This document shows, piece by piece, positions 27,033 through 35,309 of a DNA stretch of 64,000 nucleotides. Source of the stretch: an uncultured Muribaculaceae bacterium. GTDB taxonomy: Bacteria > Bacteroidota > Bacteroidia > Bacteroidales > Muribaculaceae. The number at the start of each line of letters is the position of its first letter. Position 1 is the stretch's first letter. The notes beneath the pieces were generated by a model. The model made no database searches, was not told where the DNA came from, and was given only the letters and a program-made list of their open reading frames with translations. The position numbers and the translations under genes were made by a program. The stretch is taken from NCBI GenBank assembly GCA_910587425.1, contig CAJUKU010000002.1:62001-126000 (forward strand). Reading direction: 5' to 3'.

Positions 27033-30000
27033 TTATTTGATTATAAAATAGCGTGCTGCACCATAGCCTATGATCAGCCCTGTAGTCGATGCAACCGGAT
27101 CGAGCGCACCGTTCTCGGTCAGCTTGATCCCTATATCACCGTAACGCAGCAGAGAGTCGGCGGTAAACACCAGACTCTGGTCGGGCAGCGACGGATAGCC
27201 TATAGCGGGGCGGATACCGGCATAATCTGAATCCAGATGATGCACAGGGGCATCCGAATGCTCGTAACCCCACAGGTCGCGGCGCACACGGGCATGAAGC
27301 CACTCGGTTGCCGCCTCAGCGAGACGGTCGGCAAGGGTCTGCAACAGCATGGCTGTGTAATCATCAGCTTCAGCACGCGCAGCTGCTATGGCGTCGGTAA
27401 TCGCGCCACGCGTAGTCACAGCGAACAGCGCAGTGTGATCTGTGCCGTCAGGATTGACGAAATCGCACAGCGCGAGGCGCTCGCCGTCATCACCCGTATG
27501 CCTCTGTCGCGGAGTGGGCAGTGTCAGCTCAGATCCGTCAGGCTTACGGAATATGATGGCATCATCAGTCCCTCGCGCAGGGAGTATCACAACACGCGCC
27601 GTGAGAGCCGCACCTCGCCGCTCAAGCGAATCAAGCAGACGCGATGCCTCTTTATGCAGCTGCATGGCACGCGCCGCCTGCATACGTTTCTCCTGAGGAG
27701 CCGCCGCAAGCCACTGCGCGCGGCAATGATCGCACCCCTCCACTGCAGCTATCGAAGCCATCGAGGCGTCCATGCCCCATGCGGAGAAGAATGCGCGCCA
27801 GTTGATAATACCGCGCACGTCGGCAACGGTCGGATGGAGCGTATGTTCACCCTGATGACGCGGTGCGGGAGCCTGCTCAGTGATGATGAAACGGTGCCGA
27901 CGGGCAAGAGCATCAGTTTGCGTCAGATATGTACGCTCTGCATGTGCGTCGCGCAACTGCTGCTGACGGCGGCGCAGTTCTGCCTCCGCTTCGGGACGCG
28001 TGGCGGGATCGCCGAAACGGCGTGCCTCGCCCGGCAGGGATGCGGCATCACGTGTGTAGACCACCGGACCGCTGTAGCACGGCGCAATCTTCACCGCCGT
28101 GTGCAGTTCCGAAGCAGCCGCACCACCGACAAACAACGGTATTTTCAATCCGCGCTCCTCCATCATCGTAGCGACATTGCACATCTCTGTAAGCGATGGT
28201 GTGATAAGTCCGGACAGTCCCACAAACCCGGCTCCGGTCTCAACAGCCGTGTCGACGATCTTCTCCGGAGGCACCATCACTCCCAGATCGGTCATCTCGA
28301 AACTGTTGCAGTTCATTACAACGTCCACGATATTCTTTCCTATGTCGTGAACATCGCCCTTCACCGTGGCGATAACCATGTGTCCCGCCGCGGTGCGCTC
28401 ACCCTTTTTCTCCGATTCTATATAGGGGGTCAGGAAAGCTACGGCACGTTGCATCGTGCGCGCGCTCTTCACTACTTGCGGAAGAAACATCTCGCCGCGT
28501 CCGAACAGTTCGCCGACACGGTTCATGCCCGCCATCAGGGGGCCTTCGACCACTGCAAACGCCCCGGTGCGCTCCATCTCCGCACGCAGCGCATCCTCGA
28601 GACCGGACTCAGATCCGGCTATCACCAGACGGCTGATGCGGTCGGCGGGCTTCTCCTCCGCACCTGCGGATGGCTTGACCGACGGTGCCGTGCCGGCAGC
28701 CGGACGGTCTTTCTTCGGAGGCATATACTTCGTGGCTACCTCTATAAGCCGCTCGGTAGCTTCCGGATGTCTGTCGAGCAGCACATCGACTATAGCCTCC
28801 CTCAGATCACCGGGAATATCGCAAGTGGCGACACGCGTAGCAGGATTGACAATAGCCATATCCATGCCGAGGGCGGCACAACGCTCGAGAAATTCGGCAT
28901 GAAGCGCCTCGCGCACAGGGTTGTTGCCGCGGAACGAGAACGACAGGTTGCTCACTCCCCCGCTCACAGCCGCACCGGGCAGATTCTCCTTTATCCACCC
29001 TGTTGCACGGATAAAGTCAAGACCGTAGCGCGAATGTTCGGCTATTCCTGTTGCCACAGCAAGTACATTCGGATCAAATATTATATCTTCAGCCGGTATA
29101 CCGGCGGCGGTGAGCAGACGGTAAGCACGGGCACATACCTCGCATTTACGCTCAAAAGTGTCAGTCTGACCCACCTCGTCGAAAGCCATAACGACCATAG
29201 CTGCACCCATCGAATGGATATGCCGCGCACGTCGCACGAACTCCTCCTCACCCTCTTTCAGGCTTATGGAATTTACTATCGGCTTGCCCTGCACGAGTTT
29301 CAGAGCCGCCTCCACCACACGCCAGTCGGATGAGTCGATCATGACCGGAACACGCGCTATCGCCGGTTCGGTCGATATCAGCTCGAGAAAACGGCACATC
29401 TCAGCGCGGGCATCAAGCATGGCATCATCCATGTTGATATCTATCACCGCGGCTCCTTTCTCAATCTGTGCGGTGGCAACCGTAAGCGCTTCGGCTGTCT
29501 CACCTGCGGCTATGAGTTTCAGAAATTTGCGGCTTCCGGCTACGTTGCAACGCTCACCTACCGGCATGAACTGACCGGTGCGGCAGAGAGGCTCGAGACC
29601 TGCAAGATGCAACCTGCCATCAGGAGCGGGAGCGACACGTGGCGACGCACCACGTGCCACCTCGGCGAGAGCGGCTATATGGGCGGGAGTGGTGCCGCAG
29701 CATCCCCCTATTATATTCAGCCACCCCTTGCGCAGCATCGGTTCGATCCCTTCAGCCATTATGGAGGGAGTAGCCATGTAGCGTCCCATCTCGTCGGGTA
29801 ATCCCGCGTTGGGGTGGAGGCTTATGGCAAAAGGTGTGGATTGCAGAGCCTCCACCCAGTGTCCCATCCGGTCAGGACCGAAACCGCAGTTGAATCCTAC
29901 AGTCAACGGATTTGCGTGGGCGATACTTGCCACGAAAGCATCCGGTGTCTGCCCCGAAAGCGTGCGCCCGCTCTCCGTGAGAGTTACCGAAAGCATGAGG

Positions 30001-30659
30001 GGCAGACGTTTTCCGGCAGCTTCAAACGCCCTGTCGGCAGCGCGTATCGCCGCCTTGGCGTTGAGGGTGTCGAATATGGTTTCGAGCAGTATTATGTCTG
30101 CACCCCCCTCCACGAGAGCTTGAATCTGCTCCGTGAACGCATCCTCCATCTCATCCCAGCTCACGGCGTCGGCACCATCAAGCTGACGGGTCATTGTCAG
30201 CGACTTGCCCGACGGACCGACGCTACCCGCCACCCATACACGCCTTCCGGCTGCATCGGCGGCGGCACGCGCCAGACGCGCCCCCTCGCGGCAGATGCGC
30301 CCCACCTCATGCGCCAGACCATAGTCGGCGAGCGAGAAGCGGTTGGCATTGAAGGTATTCGTCTCTATGATATCGGCTCCGGCAGCAATATATTCGGTAT
30401 GAATCCCGGTTATGACATCCGGACGCGTAAGGCATAGCACATCATTACAGCCACGCTGAGCCTTGTCGACAGTCGGCTTGACCGATGCGCTGCGGAAATC
30501 ATCTTCCGTAAGCCCGCAGCGCTGTATCATGGTGCCCATCGCACCGTCGAGCAGTAGCACGCGCTCCGACATAGCCCTCCGCAGCTCATCCTCAACCGGA
30601 TTGACTGCTGTCGGTCTGTCACTTATATAAGTTCTCACCTCCGGAGAGTTACTTTTCAT
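27033..30659 (-). CDS. metH: cobalamin-dependent methionine synthase
   Basis: A 1208-residue cytoplasmic enzyme that moves a methyl group from methyltetrahydrofolate to homocysteine through cobalamin. Modules in order: homocysteine-binding barrel (RVLLLDGAMGTMIQ, and the zinc ligands in FNCGFGP and IIGGCCGTTP), pterin-binding barrel (GERCNVAGSRKFLKLI), cobalamin domain with the axial histidine in GDVHDIGKNIV (about residue 750), and the C-terminal reactivation domain that binds AdoMet (GIRPAIGYPSLPDQS). Length matches E. coli MetH. The ATG at 30659 is preferred; 30692 is an in-frame alternative. Sequence further upstream belongs to the promoter and rnpB. No cobalamin riboswitch fits in the roughly 60-nt leader. 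Confidence 0.97.
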   Translation of the reverse strand: MKSNSPEVRTYISDRPTAVNPVEDELRRAMSERVLLLDGAMGTMIQRCGLTEDDFRSASVKPTVDKAQRGCNDVLCLTRPDVITGIHTEYIAAGADIIETNTFNANRFSLADYGLAHEVGRICREGARLARAAADAAGRRVWVAGSVGPSGKSLTMTRQLDGADAVSWDEMEDAFTEQIQALVEGGADIILLETIFDTLNAKAAIRAADRAFEAAGKRLPLMLSVTLTESGRTLSGQTPDAFVASIAHANPLTVGFNCGFGPDRMGHWVEALQSTPFAISLHPNAGLPDEMGRYMATPSIMAEGIEPMLRKGWLNIIGGCCGTTPAHIAALAEVARGASPRVAPAPDGRLHLAGLEPLCRTGQFMPVGERCNVAGSRKFLKLIAAGETAEALTVATAQIEKGAAVIDINMDDAMLDARAEMCRFLELISTEPAIARVPVMIDSSDWRVVEAALKLVQGKPIVNSISLKEGEEEFVRRARHIHSMGAAMVVMAFDEVGQTDTFERKCEVCARAYRLLTAAGIPAEDIIFDPNVLAVATGIAEHSRYGLDFIRATGWIKENLPGAAVSGGVSNLSFSFRGNNPVREALHAEFLERCAALGMDMAIVNPATRVATCDIPGDLREAIVDVLLDRHPEATERLIEVATKYMPPKKDRPAAGTAPSVKPSAGAEEKPADRISRLVIAGSESGLEDALRAEMERTGAFAVVEGPLMAGMNRVGELFGRGEMFLPQVVKSARTMQRAVAFLTPYIESEKKGERTAAGHMVIATVKGDVHDIGKNIVDVVMNCNSFEMTDLGVMVPPEKIVDTAVETGAGFVGLSGLITPSLTEMCNVATMMEERGLKIPLFVGGAAASELHTAVKIAPCYSGPVVYTRDAASLPGEARRFGDPATRPEAEAELRRRQQQLRDAHAERTYLTQTDALARRHRFIITEQAPAPRHQGEHTLHPTVADVRGIINWRAFFSAWGMDASMASIAAVEGCDHCRAQWLAAAPQEKRMQAARAMQLHKEASRLLDSLERRGAALTARVVILPARGTDDAIIFRKPDGSELTLPTPRQRHTGDDGERLALCDFVNPDGTDHTALFAVTTRGAITDAIAAARAEADDYTAMLLQTLADRLAEAATEWLHARVRRDLWGYEHSDAPVHHLDSDYAGIRPAIGYPSLPDQSLVFTADSLLRYGDIGIKLTENGALDPVASTTGLIIGYGAARYFIIK

Positions 30660-30725
30660 ATTATTTTTGTGTGTATCCTTGACGTCTATCATACCATGTG
30701 GTGTGCATGTATCATTTTGAAACCG

Positions 30726-30733
30726 CAAAATTA
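30726..30733 (-). promoter_or_regulatory. -7 box of metH
   Basis: On the minus strand it reads TAATTTTG, predicting a start near 30719 and a leader of about 60 nt. No good -33 element. It stands back to back with the rnpB promoter, about 90 bp away. Confidence 0.6.
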
Positions 30734-30799
30734 CAAAAAATACCCTTTCCCTCGGGACGCAATCCCCCGCCATCTCCAAATCTTCACAATAATTACCAA

Positions 30800-30829
30800 T
30801 TGCAGTGTGGCGGAAAAGTAGTAACTTTG
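30800..30829 (+). promoter_or_regulatory. promoter of rnpB
   Basis: TTGC at 30800-30803 and a perfect -7 box TAACTTTG at 30822-30829, spacer 18 bp. The box ends 6-7 nt before the expected 5' end of the RNase P RNA, a useful internal yardstick for start-site distance in this genome. Confidence 0.75.
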
Positions 30830-30835
30830 CGGGCA

Positions 30836-31236
30836 GAAGCAGCCGGGCGTTCCGTCGCGCGCCGAAGCCCCTTATGGGCGCGGCGTGAGGAAAGTCCGGG
30901 CAACATAGAGCACCATATTTCCTAACGGGAAGCTGCCGGCGACGGCAGAGCAGTGTGACAGAAAACAACCGCGATATGCTCCTCGGGAGCATGACGTAAG
31001 GGTGAAAAGGCGGGGTAAGAGCCCACCGGCCGCAGTGGTGACACCGCGGGCCGCACATCTTATGGGTTGCAAGGCCAAGTATACCGGCATCCAAGGGTTG
31101 CTCGCCCATTGCCGGGGGGTAGGCTGCTAAAGCCCTGCGGCGACGCAGCGGCTCAGATAAATGACGGAACGGTCGCGATAGCCCCACCAAGGGAAGCATC
31201 GCGCCGACATAACCCGGCTTACAGCCCGGCTGCTTT
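30836..31236 (+). ncRNA. rnpB: RNase P RNA, bacterial class A
   Basis: This catalytic RNA matures the 5' ends of tRNAs. The P1 helix is formed by AAGCAGCCGGGC (30837-30848) and GCCCGGCTGCTT (31223-31234). The universal P4 5' segment GAGGAAAGTCCGGGC is at 30887-30901, GGGTGAAAAGGCGGGGTAAG follows near 31000, and the conserved ACATAACCCGGCTTACAG is near 31207. The T-rich TTTTCTTTTTC after P1 probably ends transcription. Ends are estimated from P1 pairing. Confidence 0.95.
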
Positions 31237-31336
31237 TCTTTTTCTGATCATCATAAAACACGCCCAAAGGTATACACCATATACCTTCAAACGTAAAAAA
31301 CGAAGCGTAACTCCGCTCTTTTAATTCTTTCTTAGC

Positions 31337-31960
31337 ATGGACGAAATACTGAAATATTTCCCTGAGATAACCGAGACACAGCGTGAACGGTTTGCACGGA
31401 TGGGACCGCTATATAAGGAATGGAACGAGAAAATCAACGTCATATCGCGCCGCGACATCGACAGCATATATCCGCACCATATACTCCACTCGCTCGCTAT
31501 CGCCAAGTTTCTGACGCCTGTGAGCGGCACGCGTTTTCTTGACCTCGGCACCGGCGGAGGATTCCCCGGAATCCCACTCGCCGTAATATTTCCTGACTGC
31601 ACGTTCCATCTCATCGACCGCATAGGCAAGAAAGTCGGAGTGGCACGCTCGGTAGCTGAAGCGCTCGGTCTCGAAAATATCACCTTCCAGCATGGCGATG
31701 TGGGTGAATGCCACGAGAAATTCGACTATGTGGTCAGCCGTGCCGTCATGACCCTCGACGGTCTCGTACGCCTGGCGCGCCGCAACATTTCGCCCCGCGG
31801 CATCAACGCTTTGCCAAATGGATTGTTATGCCTTAAAGGTGGTGAACTCGGCGATGAGATCAGGGCGGCACGCCGTCCGGTGGTTGAAGTGCCGCTGTCC
31901 GACTGGTTTTCGGAGCCATACTTCGCCACCAAGCAACTAATCTACACGAAGCTATGCTGA
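31337..31960 (+). CDS. rsmG: 16S rRNA (guanine-527-N7)-methyltransferase
   Basis: A 207-residue AdoMet-dependent enzyme that methylates G527 of 16S rRNA. The family signature is clear: YKEWNEKINVISRRD, the HHILHSLAIAKF segment, and the AdoMet-binding loop FLDLGTGGGFPGIPLAV. IDRIGKKVGVARSVAEALGL follows. Loss of this enzyme gives low-level streptomycin resistance in other bacteria. It overlaps the next gene by 7 bases. Confidence 0.97.
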   Translation: MDEILKYFPEITETQRERFARMGPLYKEWNEKINVISRRDIDSIYPHHILHSLAIAKFLTPVSGTRFLDLGTGGGFPGIPLAVIFPDCTFHLIDRIGKKVGVARSVAEALGLENITFQHGDVGECHEKFDYVVSRAVMTLDGLVRLARRNISPRGINALPNGLLCLKGGELGDEIRAARRPVVEVPLSDWFSEPYFATKQLIYTKLC

Positions 31961-32601
31961 AAATCGACCGTTTTGAATACAACCTGTTCGGCGTAAACAC
32001 CTACGTGATCCACGACACCGTCTCTATGGAAGCCGCCGTGGTGGATCCCGGAATGGACAATCCCGACGATTGCGAGCAGTTCGCACAGTGGATCGCACGC
32101 CAGCGGCTGCAGGTGACAATGCTCATCAACACCCACCTACATATCGACCATGCACTTGCCGACGCCTACGTCGAGGCTCGCTATGGAGTAGGGCTTACCG
32201 CATGTGCCGACGATGCCCCGCTCGGCAGACAGCTCAAGGAGCAGGCTATGATGTTCCGCCTGCGCGGCATCAATCCGCAACCCGAGGAGATCTCTACCGA
32301 GGTGAAACAGGGCGACACGCTCTATCTCGGCACTGAGCCGCTTAAAGTGCTGCAGGTGCCCGGGCATTCCCCCGGATCAATAGCGATCTACTGCCCCACA
32401 GCAGGATTTGTGATAACCGGCGACGCACTGTTCCGCGGCAGCATCGGACGCACCGATCTGCCCGGAGGAAGCCACCCACAGCTTATAGGCTCGATCACAT
32501 CACGCCTACTCACGCTCCCGGCAGAAACCGTCGTATATCCCGGGCACGGACCCGCCACCACCATCGGCGCGGAGGCAACCTCAAACCCCTATTTTCGCTG
32601 A
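31954..32601 (+). CDS. metallo-beta-lactamase-fold hydrolase, glyoxalase II-like
   Basis: A 215-residue zinc hydrolase. The HxHxDH motif appears as NTHLHIDHALAD, with the later ligand region VPGHSPGSIAIY, the Asp ligand in VITGDALFRGSIGRTDLPGG, and a C-terminal His in YPGHGPATTIG. This layout fits small glyoxalase II/YcbL-type thioesterases. The exact thioester substrate is unknown. Translationally coupled to rsmG (ATGCTGA). Confidence 0.92.
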   Translation: MLKIDRFEYNLFGVNTYVIHDTVSMEAAVVDPGMDNPDDCEQFAQWIARQRLQVTMLINTHLHIDHALADAYVEARYGVGLTACADDAPLGRQLKEQAMMFRLRGINPQPEEISTEVKQGDTLYLGTEPLKVLQVPGHSPGSIAIYCPTAGFVITGDALFRGSIGRTDLPGGSHPQLIGSITSRLLTLPAETVVYPGHGPATTIGAEATSNPYFR

Positions 32602-32644
32602 CCGATCCACTTACATAAACAGTATATTCTGACTAACCGAATAC

Positions 32645-32690
32645 AAAAAAAAACGGGTGTGCCAAGCGAATTTGAGCACACCCGTTAGTT
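32645..32690. terminator. bidirectional terminator
   Basis: Arms AACGGGTGTGC (32652-32662) and GCACACCCGTT (32676-32686) pair perfectly. The minus strand has nine T after the stem, and the plus strand has TTAGTTTT. It can end both the hydrolase gene and the sus-type operon. Its loop resembles that of the hairpin at 38557-38585. Confidence 0.85.
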
Positions 32691-32738
32691 TTGTGTATCG
32701 AGACATACCGCAGGTCATGCGAGCTGCGCATAAAAGAC

Positions 32739-32774
32739 GAAAGTGACCGTGTCAATTCCGACACAGCCACTTTC
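32739..32774. terminator. second hairpin, likely terminator of the sus-type operon
   Basis: Arms 32739-32753 and 32760-32774 (GAAAGTG...GTGTC with GACAC...CACTTTC) pair with two mismatches around a 6-nt loop. The minus strand continues GTCTTTTA; the plus strand continues TTCT. Confidence 0.6.
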
Positions 32775-32934
32775 TTCTAACCTGATATATTAACTAACAA
32801 TCATACTGATAGTTAACCGGGATAAAGAGGTGCGGCAATCTGTAGCGCACCGCTTTGAGTCCGGATGGCGTTTCTGTCAGCCGGCAGATGAGGCAACCAG
32901 TGCCATACCGCTCCGACATCAACCATACAGACGT

Positions 32935-33402
32935 TTACTTATTGAACTCCACCACTGTGATGGTCCACGCCTTTGTAGTACCATCAGCTGCGGTGACGAT
33001 GAAACTGTGGGGCACAGTCCAGTCGTCAGGCACACCGAGCACCTTGTTACCGTCGGAAGGAGCTATACGGGCAGCTGTCGAGATCGACACCTGACCAACC
33101 AGATTGTTTTGCGATACACCGGCACGCACATCCTCGGTGAATGTGGCGTTAGCTGCGGGAAGCGAGATCTTCACGTCCACCTTGCCTGTAGCATCATCTA
33201 TAGTTGCAGAGGCATTGAGGCGCTGCTCGCGTACCATCGGCTCACCTGTGATGGGATCCTTGTCGGTGGCGCTCGCCCAGCGGTAGTAGAACTGCACGCC
33301 GGTTATTTCTGCTTCCTCGTATGCAGGCAGGTCATCCCATCCGCACGAAGCGAACAGCGGAAGTATCAGGAGGCAAAGAAGCCATTTGATGTTCTTTATC
33401 AT
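32935..33402 (-). CDS. small SusE/F-position lipoprotein, DUF5018-like
   Basis: A 155-residue lipoprotein with a clear lipobox (LPLFASC, Cys at about residue 20), so it is lipid-anchored and probably surface-exposed. The rest is a beta-rich domain (ITGVQFYYRWASATDKDP, VDVKISLPAANATFTEDV) ending DDWTVPHSFIVTAADGTTK, resembling DUF5018-type domains found beside SusD proteins. By position it would help bind the ligand imported by the SusC/D pair. The assignment to a domain family is tentative. Confidence 0.75.
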   Translation of the reverse strand: MIKNIKWLLCLLILPLFASCGWDDLPAYEEAEITGVQFYYRWASATDKDPITGEPMVREQRLNASATIDDATGKVDVKISLPAANATFTEDVRAGVSQNNLVGQVSISTAARIAPSDGNKVLGVPDDWTVPHSFIVTAADGTTKAWTITVVEFNK

Positions 33403-33444
33403 AATGATTTGTATTCTTTAAAGGTTTGACTACGGATACCTTCA

Positions 33445-35292
33445 TTATTCCCATCCGGGATTCTGGTCGGCATTCGTGATGGCACTGTTTGCATTGATCA
33501 GGCTCTGCGGGATCGGGAAGAGATATGAGCGGGTGTCGAAAGCACGCTGGTTGTTCTGGAACTGAACGATACCCACAAATGCTGCATCGCGGTCACGGTT
33601 GATCTCAATGAATGTAGCAGGCTCGGTGAGCTCGTCGATCACGCTCGAGGGAGCTTTGCCATCGTTTGCCTCATAACCGTACTTACCCCAACGGAGAAGG
33701 CTGAAATACCAGTCTGCCTCCCAGAAGAGCTCGCAGCGGCGCTCGATCTTGTAGTCAGCCCAAGCCTCGGCGAGAGTCGAAGCTGTCGATGGGGGCAGCT
33801 GACCGTGAATCGTACGGGTCTGGTTGAATGTTGCCACAGCATCGCTCACCTTGTTGAGGCGCAGAAGAGCCTCAGCCTTGTTAAGGAGCGCGCGTCCGTA
33901 GCGGGTGATCACAACGTGCCAGTCGGTCTGGGTGTTGTAGAACGGACGGGGCGACATGTTGGTGTAGATGGTCTTGCGGGTGGCGTAGTTGGTCAGAGGA
34001 ATATGGTTTGCACCATAGTTCGCACCGCTCCAGCGGGTCATGTTGCCACGGTTGAACATGGCGATGGTCTCACCGTAGAATTTCGATCCGTCGCGGAGAA
34101 TCGAGGCATCGAAGCGTGCGTCGCGGTTCTCATACATGAGGTCGCTGATGCTTACACCGGGAGTGGTCACCTTGTAGGCTGTAGCCACCTGGTCGTCATC
34201 CTTGTGCTCGATCATGTCGAATGCTGTAGCCTCATCGATGGGAGTGGTGTTCTGTGTGAACTGCGAGGTCTCGTACCAACGCTTAGCCTTGCCGTCCTGC
34301 TGGTCTATGACGAGATAGTCATCGACGAGGTTCTGCGAGGGGGTGAAATCGAGCCAGCACTCGAAGATATCAGCTGTGTTCCAGAGAGGAGAACAGTTAT
34401 TGAGCTCGAGGTTGGAGTTCACCACATTGGCTATCAGGTTGATCTGCGTCGTGTTCTGACACTGAGTGTACTGCTTGTCCCAGTACTGGGCGAGTATGAT
34501 CTCGGGCGAAGAGTATGCACCGTTCTCATTGAAGATATCCTCAAAGTTGGGATCGAGCGATGCACCGCTGATAGCGTCGACAGCGTCGACAGCTTCCTGA
34601 TAGAGGCTCTTGCCGTTCTGGAGGCTCTGCGCATCGTTGGTGTATGCAGCGGCTGTCAGGCACACCTCGGAGAGGAATGCATAACCGAAGTCGCGGTCGG
34701 GAGCACCTGCGGGCTGCGATGCCGGAAGATCAGGGATAGCCTCGCGGAGATCGCGGAGCACATAGCTGTAGCTCTCCTCGATGCTTGAGGTCAGAGGGAT
34801 GTTGAAATCGGGATCGTCGGAGCTGAGCACCTTGTCGACCCAGATGAACTTACCTGTTTTGCGGGCGAAGTCATAGTAGACCATGGCGCGCATGAGTTTG
34901 CCGAGAGCCACGTATTCAGAGCGGGTCTTGTTGTCGAGCACCTCGCTCGTAGCGCACTTCTCGATGATCATGTTGCAGGCACGGATGATGCCGAAACGAC
35001 CGTTGAGACCGATGTCGTAGGTGTTCTCCATCAGTCCGCGCGCCTCTCCGGGGCACGCCGCACGGCAGTTTACCATATTGTTTGAGAATGTACGGTCAGT
35101 CATCGCTACGTCGCGGTAGTACGACATTACGGTGCTGTACTTTCCCATCACGAATGCGTCGACGTTGGCGGCACTGCCCCACACAAGATCCTCGCTGTAG
35201 ATGGCAGCGGGCTCTGTGGTAAGGAAGTCGCTGCAGCTCTGCACGAAAAGTCCGGAGCACAACGCAAGGGGAATTATGTATTTAGCTTTCAT
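33445..35292 (-). CDS. SusD/RagB family nutrient-binding lipoprotein
   Basis: A 615-residue surface lipoprotein (lipobox GLFVQSC, then SDFLTTEPAA, the usual SusD opening). TPR-like helices form the scaffold and the C-terminus shows the family's KIERRCELFWEADWYFSLLRWGKYG and FPIPQSLINANSAITNADQNPGWE. It caps the SusC barrel and captures the ligand. Upstream is SusC (17-bp gap), downstream the small lipoprotein (42-bp gap). The ligand is unknown: there is no adjacent glycoside hydrolase, sulfatase or protease. Confidence 0.95.
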   Translation of the reverse strand: MKAKYIIPLALCSGLFVQSCSDFLTTEPAAIYSEDLVWGSAANVDAFVMGKYSTVMSYYRDVAMTDRTFSNNMVNCRAACPGEARGLMENTYDIGLNGRFGIIRACNMIIEKCATSEVLDNKTRSEYVALGKLMRAMVYYDFARKTGKFIWVDKVLSSDDPDFNIPLTSSIEESYSYVLRDLREAIPDLPASQPAGAPDRDFGYAFLSEVCLTAAAYTNDAQSLQNGKSLYQEAVDAVDAISGASLDPNFEDIFNENGAYSSPEIILAQYWDKQYTQCQNTTQINLIANVVNSNLELNNCSPLWNTADIFECWLDFTPSQNLVDDYLVIDQQDGKAKRWYETSQFTQNTTPIDEATAFDMIEHKDDDQVATAYKVTTPGVSISDLMYENRDARFDASILRDGSKFYGETIAMFNRGNMTRWSGANYGANHIPLTNYATRKTIYTNMSPRPFYNTQTDWHVVITRYGRALLNKAEALLRLNKVSDAVATFNQTRTIHGQLPPSTASTLAEAWADYKIERRCELFWEADWYFSLLRWGKYGYEANDGKAPSSVIDELTEPATFIEINRDRDAAFVGIVQFQNNQRAFDTRSYLFPIPQSLINANSAITNADQNPGWE

Positions 35293-35309
35293 GTTTAGTC
35301 TTGTTTAGA

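Larger units (their letters stand above)
32602..32934. other. 333-bp convergent intergenic region
   Basis: Between the plus-strand hydrolase and the minus-strand lipoprotein. It holds two hairpins (32645-32690 and 32739-32774, listed separately). The remaining 160 bp next to the lipoprotein show no gene, promoter or repeat that I can support. Confidence 0.6.

Noticed and set aside
27237..29333. 698-residue open frame on the plus strand
   Set aside because: It lies wholly antisense to metH, whose domains are continuous; this is a shadow of GC-rich codon use.
30600..30720. Cobalamin or SAM riboswitch before metH
   Set aside because: The leader is only about 60 nt and has no B12-box or SAM-box pattern.
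30660..31199. N-terminal extension of metH by 180 residues
   Set aside because: This stretch covers the metH promoter and the plus-strand rnpB gene; the peptide has no MetH homology.
32830..33429. 199-residue plus-strand open frame
   Set aside because: Antisense to the small lipoprotein, which has a lipobox, operon context and a stop at the right place.
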